From Johnsonella ignava ATCC 51276 (GTDB taxonomy: Bacteria; Bacillota; Clostridia; Lachnospirales; Lachnospiraceae), in the NCBI RefSeq assembly GCF_000235445.1, contig NZ_JH378831.1:62001-126000 (forward strand): a DNA stretch of 64,000 nucleotides, in the 5' to 3' direction. The position numbers and the translations under genes are program-made. Shown here in pieces: positions 55,158-64,000 of the stretch. Each line of letters begins with the position of its first letter. Position 1 is the first letter of the stretch. The notes beneath the pieces were generated by a model. The model did no database searches and was not told the origin of the DNA. It saw only the letters and a list, made by a program, of their open reading frames with translations.

Positions 55158-56246
55158 TTATTTAAGCTCAAATACAGCCTTTACTGGCTCATGATCCGAA
55201 AAACTGAAACCTGTATTAAGATTCTCATATTTTATCATTTCTATATTTTCTGAAAATATAAAACCGTCAAGCGTTACGGTTTCACTCTCACCCTCAATAA
55301 ATGGTCTTCCTGAATCCCTTGAAGTATTCCTGAGTGCAGATTTTTCATCTTCACCAAGTCTGTCCATAGCAAAATAAAAGCCTTCAGGAAGACTGCTTCT
55401 GGGAAAGGGATGTGTATAAGTTTCAAAATCTCCAACAGCACCCTCTTGTGCCTTAAGATTATGATTAAAATCGCCCCCACACAGTACATAATTTCCTTTT
55501 TTATATTCTTTTTCCATATCATTAAAAAGCTTTTTAATCTGTGCCGTCCTCACCTCATCACTATGCCCGTAAGCAGACATATGCAGATTTATTATAATTA
55601 ATTTTTTCTCATTCTCTACAGGTACTGCCGATATACTGTAACATCTGTCAAGATCCAAAAATTTTGTAAATGAGGTTGATATAGGAAAACTTCTTCTTAA
55701 TGCAGATTCAATTTTATATTTTGAGTATAATGCTATGCCTGATTTATTTTTTCCATGCGGCTGTGTAAGAGGATACATTAAAAATGCCGAATCATAATTT
55801 TGTGCAAAAGCCTTATAGTAATCATTAAATTTTTTACTGAATACTTCAAATTCATTTACATGCCAGCTTCTTGTACCGTCTATATCCATCTCCTGTATAA
55901 GTGCAAAATCCGGCTGCTGATTATAAGCATATTCTGCAGCTCCTCCGACAGCAGCTGTAACACTTTCTCTGCTTTTTGCCCACGAGCTTTTCCCTCCATC
56001 CATAAAAAAACTGAAATCAGGTGTATATGCACCAAATCCTATGTTATATGTAAAAGCGGTATAGTCGGTATTTTTCTTAAGCATATAATAAGCATTTGAA
56101 GCCGTGCCTGTAGCAGGTTCTTCTACATCAATCACTATATTATCAGGAAGTCTTTTATAACTTACAAATACATATAACAAATATATAGCTGTTACTGCAG
56201 CAATTCCTAAAACGGCAGTTAATATAATCTTTTTAATTTTCTTCAT
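55158..56246 (-). CDS. Endonuclease/exonuclease/phosphatase family protein
   Basis: A 362-residue protein with one N-terminal helix (about 6-27), so it is anchored or exported. The EEP fold is recognised by FTYNIGFG, ALIQEMD (metal Glu), GIALYSKYK, IINLHMSAYG, CGGDFNHN and SDHEPVKAVF with catalytic His. It could be a DNase or phosphodiesterase on the outer surface. AAAGG lies 12 nt before the ATG. Stand-alone; function not assigned. Confidence 0.88.
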   Translation of the reverse strand: MKKIKKIILTAVLGIAAVTAIYLLYVFVSYKRLPDNIVIDVEEPATGTASNAYYMLKKNTDYTAFTYNIGFGAYTPDFSFFMDGGKSSWAKSRESVTAAVGGAAEYAYNQQPDFALIQEMDIDGTRSWHVNEFEVFSKKFNDYYKAFAQNYDSAFLMYPLTQPHGKNKSGIALYSKYKIESALRRSFPISTSFTKFLDLDRCYSISAVPVENEKKLIIINLHMSAYGHSDEVRTAQIKKLFNDMEKEYKKGNYVLCGGDFNHNLKAQEGAVGDFETYTHPFPRSSLPEGFYFAMDRLGEDEKSALRNTSRDSGRPFIEGESETVTLDGFIFSENIEMIKYENLNTGFSFSDHEPVKAVFELK

Positions 56247-56320
56247 AAATGCAAAACCTTTTTTATAATGTAAAATCTTTTTTTATGCTTTATTATTTAT
56301 TAAAATTAATTATTTTATTA

Positions 56321-57460
56321 TCAGGATTGTTTTTTCCCGTGAAGCACATTTTCTATAAATTTTCCTATCTCATCCTTTAGTGAATTTCCTCCCTCTTCCC
56401 AAAACACCTTCATAGTTCTGCCTATTATATCGTCATTGGCGGCATTTACACGGCCCCAATCCTTAAACAGGTTAAAAAGCATATCAGGCGGCATACCTGT
56501 TAAATCACCTAAGGTCTTTATATTATTTTCCTGTAAAATATCAAAAACGACATTTATAAATTCTTTTCTTTCATCAGGTTTAAGCCTTGCAAGCCAATTT
56601 ACTATTGTTTTGTTTAACAGTGAGGCTGATTTACCTATATCCTTCTCCCTTATAAATTTTGTTCTCTCAAGTTGCCAGTTACCGGCATCATGCTGTGCTA
56701 TCCCCATATTTATACTTTTTACTACCGACACATCCTCATCATGCTCTAACAGCATACCTACAATGGAATCAGTCGGTATTATAGTTTCAATTCTGCTTAC
56801 AATACTGTTATAATCATCTTCAGGAACCGATGAACGTGTAAAGCCGGGACCGTCGTTATTAAAAACTCTCCTGATCCTGTCTTTTACGTTTTTATCACAG
56901 TATATTGAAGCATAAACCGCAAGATTACCTCCCTTTGAATGACCGCCTACACGTATAACTTCATCTCCTGTACCTGCCGACTCATTTATATAGTCAACTG
57001 CCTTCTGTTGTGCAACAGTGCGTTTTGCAAAACTCATGGTAAAATTTTCACGCCACCCCGCTATTGTATCATCAGTACCGCTATATGCTATATAAAGGCT
57101 TTTATCATCAAGCTTCATTGAAACTGCACTAAATTGTGTCCCTTCATAGTCGCTGATATCTTCGATATAATTATAAAGAATTATTGCCCCGAATCTGCGT
57201 GATCTGCGTATATTTTTAAGTATTTCAAATGGAGTAACCATGTGAAGCCCTCTTTTTTCAATTTCTTTTTGTTTAAATGAACGCAAAAAGATCCCGGCTG
57301 CATCACGAAGTCTTATACCTCCCTCTTTATTTGCAGGCACTATACCTGAAAAATTTATATACGCAAGTTCAGCAAGTATCACATTATCAACTTCATTAAA
57401 AGCATCATTTGTAAATTTCAAATCGCCACGCCATTTTATATAATCAATTATATTTGCCAT
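56321..57460 (-). CDS. DUF2974 (Mbeg1-like) lipase-like protein
   Basis: A 379-residue alpha/beta-hydrolase-like protein. The Ser nucleophile elbow GGHSKGGNLA is visible near residue 170, and a preceding region AVSMKLDDKSLYIAYSGTDDTI is typical of Mbeg1/DUF2974. The family is common in Firmicutes and assumed to act as esterases or lipases; the substrate is unknown. AAAGGAG precedes the ATG. Lies next to the divergent gene at 57613. Confidence 0.9.
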   Translation of the reverse strand: MANIIDYIKWRGDLKFTNDAFNEVDNVILAELAYINFSGIVPANKEGGIRLRDAAGIFLRSFKQKEIEKRGLHMVTPFEILKNIRRSRRFGAIILYNYIEDISDYEGTQFSAVSMKLDDKSLYIAYSGTDDTIAGWRENFTMSFAKRTVAQQKAVDYINESAGTGDEVIRVGGHSKGGNLAVYASIYCDKNVKDRIRRVFNNDGPGFTRSSVPEDDYNSIVSRIETIIPTDSIVGMLLEHDEDVSVVKSINMGIAQHDAGNWQLERTKFIREKDIGKSASLLNKTIVNWLARLKPDERKEFINVVFDILQENNIKTLGDLTGMPPDMLFNLFKDWGRVNAANDDIIGRTMKVFWEEGGNSLKDEIGKFIENVLHGKKQS

Positions 57461-57566
57461 TCAATCTGCTCCTTTATATGATTTTTTAATGTCATTCCCA
57501 TGACTTTATAATACCTATACTATAAAGAAATTTATCAGCCGTCAATATTTTATTTTTTTGTTTTTT

Positions 57567-57575
57567 TGATATAAT
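57567..57575 (+). promoter_or_regulatory. Extended -10 promoter upstream of the desulfhydrase-like gene
   Basis: TGA-TATAAT at 57567-57575, about 38 nt before the gene. The -35 region is T-rich only. The same gap is shared with the divergent DUF2974 gene. Confidence 0.5.
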
Positions 57576-57612
57576 ACTCTTATAAAAAAGCAGAAAGGAT
57601 TTATGTTTTGTA

Positions 57613-58683
57613 ATGTATAATATACCTCCTAAGATTCATTTGGCATACCTTCCTACAAGGATTGACAAACTTAACAAAATCTCAACTGAATATGGCAAAA
57701 ATATTTATATAAAAAGAGATGATCTCACCGGCATGGAATTATCCGGAAATAAAGTGCGTAAACTTGAATATTCAATAGCACAGGCACTAAAACTCAAGGC
57801 AGATACTCTTATAACCTGCGGTGCACTCCAGTCAAATCACTGCAGGGCAACAGCCGCCGCCGGTGCAAAACTCGGTCTTAAGACCGTACTTGTACTTAAA
57901 GACGGAGAAAAAACACCTCCGTCCGGCAATTATCTGCTTGATCTTATGCTTGATGCTGATGTACGTCTCATAAGTCCCCAGGATTATAAAAATGTTGACA
58001 AAATAATGGATAATATATGCAATGAGCTTAAGGCAAATGGACAAAACGGCTACATAATACCTATGGGAGCATCAAATGCCATAGGTATGTTCGGGTATAT
58101 GGAAGCTATCAGGGAAATTCTTTCACAGGAAAAAGAGCTTGGTATACACTTTGATGCTATTGTGGATACGGTAGGCTCAACAGGTACATTTGCCGGACTT
58201 GTGCTCGGTAATGTCATATATAATGCCGGTTTTGATATCATAGGCTTTAGTGTAAGCGAAGAACGCAGTTATTTTCAAGAAGTAACCTATAACAATATAA
58301 AAGACTGCTGTAAATATATATCAAATGAAAATTATACACATACTCCGCAAAGCCTCGGAATCAAAAAGGAGGATTTTAATATAATAGATCTTTACAGGGG
58401 TGAAGGCTACGGCATCAATTCGCCTGATGATTTTAAGCTCATAAAACATCTTGCATCTAAAGAAGGGATATTTATAGATCCTGTATATACAGGTAAGGCA
58501 TTTAAAGGCATGCTTTCAGAGATAAGACACTCACAGCTTAAAAATCCGGTAGGCAGCGATATACCAAAAGACGGAATTCATGCAGACTTTTCAAAATATG
58601 AAAATATTCTTTTTATACATACCGGCGGGCTGTTCGGATTATTTCCAAAAGCTGCCGAGATAGCCGACTGTATCCGATTTTAA
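57613..58683 (+). CDS. D-cysteine desulfhydrase/ACC deaminase family enzyme
   Basis: PLP enzyme of 356 residues in the tryptophan-synthase-beta fold. Lys of the Schiff base in MELSGNKVRKLEY (near residue 47), CGALQSNHCRATA, and TGGLFGLFP near the end. It probably releases ammonia and pyruvate or sulfide from D-cysteine or a related amino acid. AGAAAGGA lies 14 nt before the ATG at 57613; a nearer ATG is out of frame. First of three plus-strand genes (HAD, DIP1984-like), which may form an operon. Confidence 0.9.
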   Translation: MYNIPPKIHLAYLPTRIDKLNKISTEYGKNIYIKRDDLTGMELSGNKVRKLEYSIAQALKLKADTLITCGALQSNHCRATAAAGAKLGLKTVLVLKDGEKTPPSGNYLLDLMLDADVRLISPQDYKNVDKIMDNICNELKANGQNGYIIPMGASNAIGMFGYMEAIREILSQEKELGIHFDAIVDTVGSTGTFAGLVLGNVIYNAGFDIIGFSVSEERSYFQEVTYNNIKDCCKYISNENYTHTPQSLGIKKEDFNIIDLYRGEGYGINSPDDFKLIKHLASKEGIFIDPVYTGKAFKGMLSEIRHSQLKNPVGSDIPKDGIHADFSKYENILFIHTGGLFGLFPKAAEIADCIRF

Positions 58684-58755
58684 TAAAAATTCTCCGGAAG
58701 CTGAATTTATACCAAAAAGCCAAAGGCAATATAAAAATATAAAAGGGGATTAATT

Positions 58756-59610
58756 ATGGACACTAAAACTTCACATTCATTTTCCGAATTTAAAAAAACA
58801 AAGGACTTTCTGCTCTGTGTCGACTCAGACGGATGTGTCATGGATACTATGGATATAAAGCATAAAAAATGCTTCGGTCCATGTTTTGTAGCAGAATGGC
58901 AACTTGAAAAATACAATGATGAAATGCTTGAGCGATGGAATGAAATAAACCTTTACTCTATGGACAGAGGAATAAATCGTTATAAAGGGCTTGAAATTAT
59001 TTTAAATGAAATAAATGATAAATATATATCTGTTGAAGGACTTGAGGATTTAAGAAACTGGGTGTCAACTACCGGTGAATTTTCATTTAGTTCACTTGAG
59101 GCTGAAATTAAAAAAACTGACAGCCCATGCTTAAAAAAGGCTTCAAACTGGTCAAAGATGGTAAACAAATCAATACATGAGCTTGACGAAGACGAACTTC
59201 TTCCATTTGACGGAGTGCATGAAATACTTATGCCTGCAAAGTCTCTTGCCGACATAGCCATAGTTTCATCTGCAAATCCAGACGCAGTTCATAAGGAATG
59301 GACTAAGCACGGGCTCCTTGATGTGGTTGACATACTGCTTGCACAGGATGCGGGCACTAAATCATTCTGCATAAAAAGGCTGATGGAATTCGGATATGAT
59401 AAAAAGCATGTACTGATGATAGGTGATGCACCCGGAGATATGTCAGCAGCGGAAGCAAATGGCGTATTTTTCTTTCCGGTACTTGCAGGCAGGGAAAAAG
59501 AAAGCTGGGCACAACTTGGAGACATAATAAAAAAATTTACATCAACCGGACTTAATGAACAGCTCCAAAAAGAACTTAAAGAAAAATTTATAAAGCATCT
59601 GACAAAATAA
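58756..59610 (+). CDS. HAD-family hydrolase
   Basis: A 284-residue phosphatase-like protein. Motif I DSDGCVMDT (D23, D25), a cap region (about 50-140), motif II SS in VSSANPD, motif III K near 205, and motif IV GDAPGD. It resembles beta-phosphoglucomutase-like phosphatases, but the substrate is unknown. GGGG precedes the ATG. It follows the PLP gene by 72 bp. Confidence 0.88.
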   Translation: MDTKTSHSFSEFKKTKDFLLCVDSDGCVMDTMDIKHKKCFGPCFVAEWQLEKYNDEMLERWNEINLYSMDRGINRYKGLEIILNEINDKYISVEGLEDLRNWVSTTGEFSFSSLEAEIKKTDSPCLKKASNWSKMVNKSIHELDEDELLPFDGVHEILMPAKSLADIAIVSSANPDAVHKEWTKHGLLDVVDILLAQDAGTKSFCIKRLMEFGYDKKHVLMIGDAPGDMSAAEANGVFFFPVLAGREKESWAQLGDIIKKFTSTGLNEQLQKELKEKFIKHLTK

Positions 59611-59625
59611 GAAAGTAGGAAATAT

Positions 59626-60081
59626 ATGAAACTTGCATCCGCACTTGCTGAAAGACAGGATCTTCAAAACCGACTCAATGAGCTTCAAAAAAGGCTTAAT
59701 AACAATTCAAGAGTACAGGAGGGAGAGTCGCCTGCTGAAGATCCTCAAAATCTGCTTGATGAGCTTGACAGTATAATGACAAGACTTGAGGAACTTATAA
59801 AAAAGATAAATTTGACAAACAGCCTTACTATAATAAACAACATATCAATCACCGAACATCTTGCACACAGAGACTGTTTAAAACTTCGCCTTAATATAAT
59901 GCGTTCTTTTCTTGAAAATGCGAGCGAGGTGGTTGACCGCTATTCACGCAAAGAAATAAAGATATATCCTTCAGTACCCGTAGCCAAACTGCAAAAGGAA
60001 GTTGACAGTATTTCAAAAGAAATCAGGCAAACCGATGAGATGATACAGGAACTTAACTGGACAACTATGCTGCTTGATTAG
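59626..60081 (+). CDS. DIP1984/septicolysin-like coiled-coil protein
   Basis: A 151-residue, almost fully helical protein. The opening MKLASALAERQDLQNRLNEL then RLNNNSRVQEGE, and a later LVEHLA-type motif (ISITEHLAHRDCLK), match the DIP1984 family. Coiled-coil heptads cover most of the chain. It starts 15 bp after the HAD gene with a GAAAG-type ribosome site and is followed by a terminator. Function unknown. Confidence 0.85.
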   Translation: MKLASALAERQDLQNRLNELQKRLNNNSRVQEGESPAEDPQNLLDELDSIMTRLEELIKKINLTNSLTIINNISITEHLAHRDCLKLRLNIMRSFLENASEVVDRYSRKEIKIYPSVPVAKLQKEVDSISKEIRQTDEMIQELNWTTMLLD

Positions 60082-60151
60082 CAAATCTCCGACTGTATTA
60101 AATAAATATTTACAGGTATATTTAAAACAAAATTTTTTAAAAAATTAACGG

Positions 60152-60178
60152 GCTGGGCAACAGACTTTGTTGCTCAGC
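60152..60178 (+). terminator. Terminator of the DIP1984-like gene
   Basis: GCTGGGCAACA / TGTTGCTCAGC, 11 bp with one G-T pair and a 5-nt loop, followed by TCTTAATTTT. The gap 60082-60387 otherwise holds AT-rich DNA with the presumed promoter of the ABC genes (not pinpointed). Confidence 0.75.
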
Positions 60179-60387
60179 TCTTAATTTTGGAGTCTGCCGC
60201 CTTGTTAAATACATGAAATATACCAAATATAAACTATTATACTAATATTACGGATATTTCTTAAAATATTAAATACAATTTAAGTATAATTAAGATATGG
60301 CTAAGATTAAATAATATACAGGAAAAGTATATTAAGAATTATAATGCTATTATATATTTAAATAAAAATAAATAAGGGGGCAATAGT

Positions 60388-60450
60388 GTGAAAAATACTT
60401 TTCATCACTATTTATGCCGCAACCCGGCGGTGAAATGGAGATTAATATGA
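60388..60450 (+). CDS. 20-residue leader ORF overlapping the ABC ATPase start
   Basis: A short frame starts at GTG 60388 with AAGGGGG 7 nt upstream and reads MKNTFHHYLCRNPAVKWRLI before TGA at 60448-60450. That stop overlaps the ATPase start as ATGA. So the leader could couple its translation to the ATPase. Single observation in one genome; expression not shown. Confidence 0.4.
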   Translation: MKNTFHHYLCRNPAVKWRLI

Positions 60451-61214
60451 ACGATAAAAAGACGGTTTTAATCAAAACGGACAAGCTATGTAAATCGTTT
60501 GTACAGGGCGATTTACAGGAAAATATTTTAAAAAATATTGATCTAGAGATATACTCTGATGATTTTACAGTGATTATGGGAGCCTCAGGTTCCGGTAAAT
60601 CAACCTTGTTATATATGTTGTCGGGAATGGATAGACCGACATTGGGACATATATATTTTTCAGGCGATGAAATAGGCAGGAAAAATAACGAACAGCTGGC
60701 AATATTCAGAAGAAACAATTGCGGCTTTGTTTTTCAGCAGAGTAATTTAATAGAAACTTTAACAGTATTTGAAAATGTCGTTATAGCAGGGCTGCTTAAA
60801 GAGAAAAATATTGCCGAAATTGATAAAAAATCTAAAAAATTATTTTCAGATGTCGGAATATCCGAAGATCTTTATAAAAAAGATATTTTAAATATATCCG
60901 GAGGAGAAGCACAGAGGATTGCTATTGTTAGAGCTATGATTAATTCACCGAAAATAATATTTGCGGATGAACCTACAGGAGCTTTAAATTCAAAATCAGG
61001 AAAACAGGTTCTTGATCTGCTGACAAATTTGAATAAAGACGGACATTGTATAGTGATGGTTACACATGATATACATGCCGCACTTAGAGGAAGCAGAATA
61101 CTTTATATAAAAGACGGTGTTATACACGGTGAGTGTATTTTGGGTGAATATAAAGAGGATATAAGTGAACGGATAAGTACGCTGGAAGCTTTTTTAGAAA
61201 GAATGGGGTGGTAA
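60447..61214 (+). CDS. ABC transporter ATP-binding protein (MacB/LolD type)
   Basis: A 255-residue ATPase for the FtsX-type permease that follows 6 bp later. Walker A GASGSGKST (near 47), Q loop FVFQQSN, signature ISGGEAQR, Walker B IIFADEPTGAL, switch VTHDIHAA. The ATG at 60447 has GGAG 6 nt upstream; earlier in-frame ATGs at 60414 and 60435 lack a site. The C-terminal about 20 residues extend past the family end. An exporter of peptides, lipids or antimicrobials is likely; no specificity visible. Confidence 0.92.
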   Translation: MNDKKTVLIKTDKLCKSFVQGDLQENILKNIDLEIYSDDFTVIMGASGSGKSTLLYMLSGMDRPTLGHIYFSGDEIGRKNNEQLAIFRRNNCGFVFQQSNLIETLTVFENVVIAGLLKEKNIAEIDKKSKKLFSDVGISEDLYKKDILNISGGEAQRIAIVRAMINSPKIIFADEPTGALNSKSGKQVLDLLTNLNKDGHCIVMVTHDIHAALRGSRILYIKDGVIHGECILGEYKEDISERISTLEAFLERMGW

Positions 61215-61220
61215 TTATAT

Positions 61221-63584
61221 ATGAAAAAAAATTGGATTTTAGCACGTTCCATGATTTTAAAAAATATATATTCATCAATAGTCTATGTCATATTATCAAT
61301 GATTTTAGCCTTTTTATGTAATAGTATTTTTTCTCTTGAAGATAATTTTAATACATTATTTTCTGCGGCGTTTAAGGATACAAACAGTGCTGACTGTGCA
61401 GAAGTAATACCGGCAGATTATTATAATATTAAAGAATATGATATAAGAAAGATGCTGAATGAGGATACAGATGTCAGTAATTATCAGGTGGAGGATGCTC
61501 TGCTTCTTTTAAATACGCAGTTAATTCATGAAAATCAGGAAACACAACTTTCCGGAGCATGGATGATTAGAAATTTTAACAGAGATACAAATCTATCTAC
61601 AACTAAAATTCTTGAAGAATCGCAGGAAAAATATGAAGATCCTATATATATACCTTTTATATGTAAAAGCTTTTTTGGATTTAAGCTTGGAGACAGACTT
61701 GCTTTTAAACATAATAACAAAACTGCGACATACCATATTGCCGGATTTACAGAAAGTATCCTTTTCGGAAACAGAGGCACAATAGCTTTTGAACTGCCTG
61801 ATAAAGCATTTAAGACTATGAATGAAGATTTCGTCGAAAAGAATGAAAACAGTAAAATAATACTAATAAAAACTCAAAACTTATCAATACATAAAAAACT
61901 TTTGAGTTTATTTAAGAATGTTCCTTATCTTAATTATGTCGACCGTATCAGTGCCGCTTTTACAATCAACGCTTCAATGAAAGTATATAAATACATTATG
62001 ATTTTTTTTGCAGTTATAAATATAATAGTAGTTGCACTGATAATTAAATATAAAACACAAAGCAGTATTATAAACGGATATAAAAATATAGGAATTCTGA
62101 AAGCAATTGGATACAGATCTGACGAAATAAGTATTACATATGTGATTCAATACATATTTTTAAGCAGTTTAGGCTATATTACAGGGATAATTTTGTCATC
62201 AAAATTATATAACAGTATATTTAAATCTATAACTGCCGAAACGGGATTTCAATGGAAAAATAATATAAATCTTATAAGAATAATATGTTTTTTTATAATA
62301 AGTATATGTACGATAGCAATTTTAACATTTTTATCAGTAATAAAAACCAGAAAAGTATCTCCTGTCAAAGCACTGCATGGAATACTTGATGATGTTTTAC
62401 ACATTTCTAAAATATCATCAACAAAAGGAGTGCTGTACCCTAATTTCATAATTGCATGGAAACTTTTTTGCAAAAGAAAAAAACAAAATACGGTTTTGAT
62501 AATAATTATTTCACTGTCTGTACTTGCAGCTTCATTCTGTTTAACATTATATGCGAATATTGTAGAAAACAAAAAGCTCGGACTTAAGCAGATAAGTGGA
62601 ATGGAAAATTTTTCAATCATTCTTCAACTAACGGATACAGCAGATATAGAACAATCTGTAAAAAAAATAAAAGACATAAATGATGTAAAACAAGTTGTAA
62701 AAGCGATAGGTCCCGGAGGTTCCGTACTTTTTTGTGATGATAAAATCAATGCAAGGACTACAGTTTATGATGATTATGAAAAAATTGAAAAGGTAGGACT
62801 TTATAAAGGCAGATATCCCATTCACGAAAATGAAGTTGTAATTTCAGCTGCCCTGTCTGATATGCTAAAAAAAAGTGAAGGCGATTTTATAACTATAAAG
62901 AATGAATTGCAGGAAAATTGCAATATCGGTGAGTATATAATAACAGGCATAACTCAGGGAAGTTATACAGGAGGAATAGATATCGCACTTACATTTGACG
63001 GTATCAGACAGATTGACAAAAATGCCGGATGGCAGACTGTCTATATATACACATCTGAAGAAAAAAATATAGATAAAGTTATTGAAGATATAAAACAAGT
63101 TTGTGGTAAAGATATTACATACATAGATAATTTCCAAAATATATTTAATAAACAGTTTGAATCGGTAACGGAAAATATTTCAAATTTGATTATACTTGTA
63201 CTGCTCTTAAGTATATGCATTATCTCAGTCATAATATTTTTAGTCGCTCAAACTACACTGCTTAGTAATACTTATATGTTCGGTATTTTAAAAGCAATCG
63301 GATTTAAAACAATACAGATAATATATCAGGCTATGGCAAGTATGCTTCCGATTGTAATATTCGGAAGTTTAGGAGGATATATATTATCGAAGTTTTTTAC
63401 TGATATTATAATCACTTTAATGCTGAATAAAATGGGAGTATATAAAGTAAATTTTTTATCACCCGATGTATATATATCAGGCTTTGTGTGCCTGCTGTGT
63501 ATAGTTTCATCCATAGTATCAGTTTTAACCTTATGGAAATTGAAAAACGAGACGCCGATTTCAGTTATTAAACGAAAAGAATAG
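61221..63584 (+). CDS. FtsX-like ABC transporter permease
   Basis: A 787-residue permease with two FtsX repeats. Each repeat has an N-terminal helix, a large extracytoplasmic domain (about 40-250 and 440-640) and three helices; near residues 292-296 and 695-700 it carries the pattern ILKAIGY and GILKAIGFK, coupled to the ATPase. Eight helices rather than the ten of BceB-type permeases. A terminator follows directly. A histidine kinase on the opposite strand faces this operon and could be its sensor, but no proof is visible. Confidence 0.92.
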   Translation: MKKNWILARSMILKNIYSSIVYVILSMILAFLCNSIFSLEDNFNTLFSAAFKDTNSADCAEVIPADYYNIKEYDIRKMLNEDTDVSNYQVEDALLLLNTQLIHENQETQLSGAWMIRNFNRDTNLSTTKILEESQEKYEDPIYIPFICKSFFGFKLGDRLAFKHNNKTATYHIAGFTESILFGNRGTIAFELPDKAFKTMNEDFVEKNENSKIILIKTQNLSIHKKLLSLFKNVPYLNYVDRISAAFTINASMKVYKYIMIFFAVINIIVVALIIKYKTQSSIINGYKNIGILKAIGYRSDEISITYVIQYIFLSSLGYITGIILSSKLYNSIFKSITAETGFQWKNNINLIRIICFFIISICTIAILTFLSVIKTRKVSPVKALHGILDDVLHISKISSTKGVLYPNFIIAWKLFCKRKKQNTVLIIIISLSVLAASFCLTLYANIVENKKLGLKQISGMENFSIILQLTDTADIEQSVKKIKDINDVKQVVKAIGPGGSVLFCDDKINARTTVYDDYEKIEKVGLYKGRYPIHENEVVISAALSDMLKKSEGDFITIKNELQENCNIGEYIITGITQGSYTGGIDIALTFDGIRQIDKNAGWQTVYIYTSEEKNIDKVIEDIKQVCGKDITYIDNFQNIFNKQFESVTENISNLIILVLLLSICIISVIIFLVAQTTLLSNTYMFGILKAIGFKTIQIIYQAMASMLPIVIFGSLGGYILSKFFTDIIITLMLNKMGVYKVNFLSPDVYISGFVCLLCIVSSIVSVLTLWKLKNETPISVIKRKE

Positions 63585-63588
63585 TACG

Positions 63589-63627
63589 ATACTGACAATA
63601 TCGCTTTAATCCCGATATTGTCAGTAT
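63589..63627 (+). terminator. Terminator of the FtsX ABC operon
   Basis: ATACTGACAATATCG / CGATATTGTCAGTAT, perfect 15-bp arms with a 9-nt loop, followed by TGTTTTTGG. Confidence 0.85.
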
Positions 63628-63710
63628 TGTTTTTGGTCTTTACACTGTTCTTTCGCCTGTCTATATAACAATTATAATCTATCTACGGAACATCAATAAT
63701 ATCAATAATA

Positions 63711-64000
63711 TTAAGCAAGAGGTATATATATATTTATACAAAACCTGCCTTCCTCTTTTGAAGCAAAAAGTTTTCCTCCCATTTTCTCAATAAGGCTCTT
63801 ACTTATATACATCCCCAGCCCTGTCCCTATATGTCCCTTTGAATTTTTACCTCTGTAAAATTTTTGAGTTATCAAGTCTATATCCTCATCACTTATAGTA
63901 TTACCAGAATCTGATATACTTACTTTAAGATATTTATCAATACATTCAGATTTAACAATAATAGGTGTATTTGCATACTTATATGAATTGTTAATAATAT
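63711..64000 (-). CDS. Sensor histidine kinase, C-terminal fragment (cut by window edge)
   Basis: The minus-strand frame from the window end gives the HATPase core: N box INNSYKYA, G1 SDSGNTISDED, F box FYRGKNSKGH, G2 GTGLGMYIS, ending YIPLA. It is an OmpR-type kinase, complete at its C-terminus with stop at 63711. The rest lies beyond the window. It converges on the ABC exporter operon. Confidence 0.9.
   Translation of the reverse strand, partial: IINNSYKYANTPIIVKSECIDKYLKVSISDSGNTISDEDIDLITQKFYRGKNSKGHIGTGLGMYISKSLIEKMGGKLFASKEEGRFCINIYIPLA

Overview
The window looks like chromosome of a low-GC, strictly anaerobic Firmicute, most likely a Lachnospiraceae-type Clostridium relative. The signs are AT-rich DNA, strong AGGAGG-type ribosome sites with frequent TTG/GTG starts, a SCIFF peptide with its radical-SAM maturase, fused SecDF, a class-I THF riboswitch before a folate ECF transporter, DUF3793, flavodoxin and choline-binding-like wall repeats. 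The family is inferred from gene content; no 16S rRNA is present. Most genes lie on the minus strand in short operons. No tRNA, rRNA, CRISPR array, prophage or IS element was found.

Layout. 1-2.9 kb: two adjacent OmpR-type two-component systems (HK-RR, then RR-HK, the last cut by the window edge). 3.1-8.5 kb: metK, a polar amino-acid ABC importer with a structured leader, murA. 8.8-9.9 kb: a YeiH-type permease (+). 9.9-18.3 kb: a large membrane-anchored protein of unknown role, then in transcription order scfA-scfB-secDF-tgt-yajC, i.e. a ranthipeptide system next to Sec export. 18.5-24.6 kb: an Rrf2 regulator (+), two tandem TolC-family proteins, a small (p)ppGpp synthetase, an Mrp Fe-S/P-loop ATPase, and FolT under a THF riboswitch. 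24.9-30.3 kb: an FbpABC-like importer followed closely by malic enzyme. 30.4-30.7 kb: 6S RNA. 30.9-32.7 kb: a poorly conserved cluster of small membrane or anchored proteins, one broken by a frameshift.

33.2-38.3 kb: hemW, lepA, argF, and rpsT with a long leader. 38.4-50 kb: a metallophosphoesterase, a vWA lipoprotein, holA, comEC, a histidine kinase translationally overlapped with a GerMN lipoprotein, degV, and a PurF homologue that lacks the catalytic N-terminal Cys. 50-57.5 kb: transketolase, flavodoxin, DUF3793 (promoter overlaps an iron-box-like palindrome), a wall-binding protein, an EEP-family phosphodiesterase, and a DUF2974 lipase-like protein. 57.6-60.1 kb (+): D-cysteine desulfhydrase-like enzyme, HAD hydrolase, DIP1984-like protein. 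60.4-63.6 kb (+): an FtsX-type ABC exporter whose ATPase start is overlapped by a 20-codon leader ORF. The end holds the C-terminus of another histidine kinase (-).

The most interesting items for follow-up are the SCIFF system, the Cys-less PurF paralogue, the tandem TolC-like proteins in an apparently monoderm background, the kinase-GerMN pair that parallels actinobacterial MtrB-LpqB, the coupled leader ORF, the putative iron operator at DUF3793, and the structured leaders of the amino-acid importer and rpsT. I did not find a single clearly unprecedented multi-gene system.
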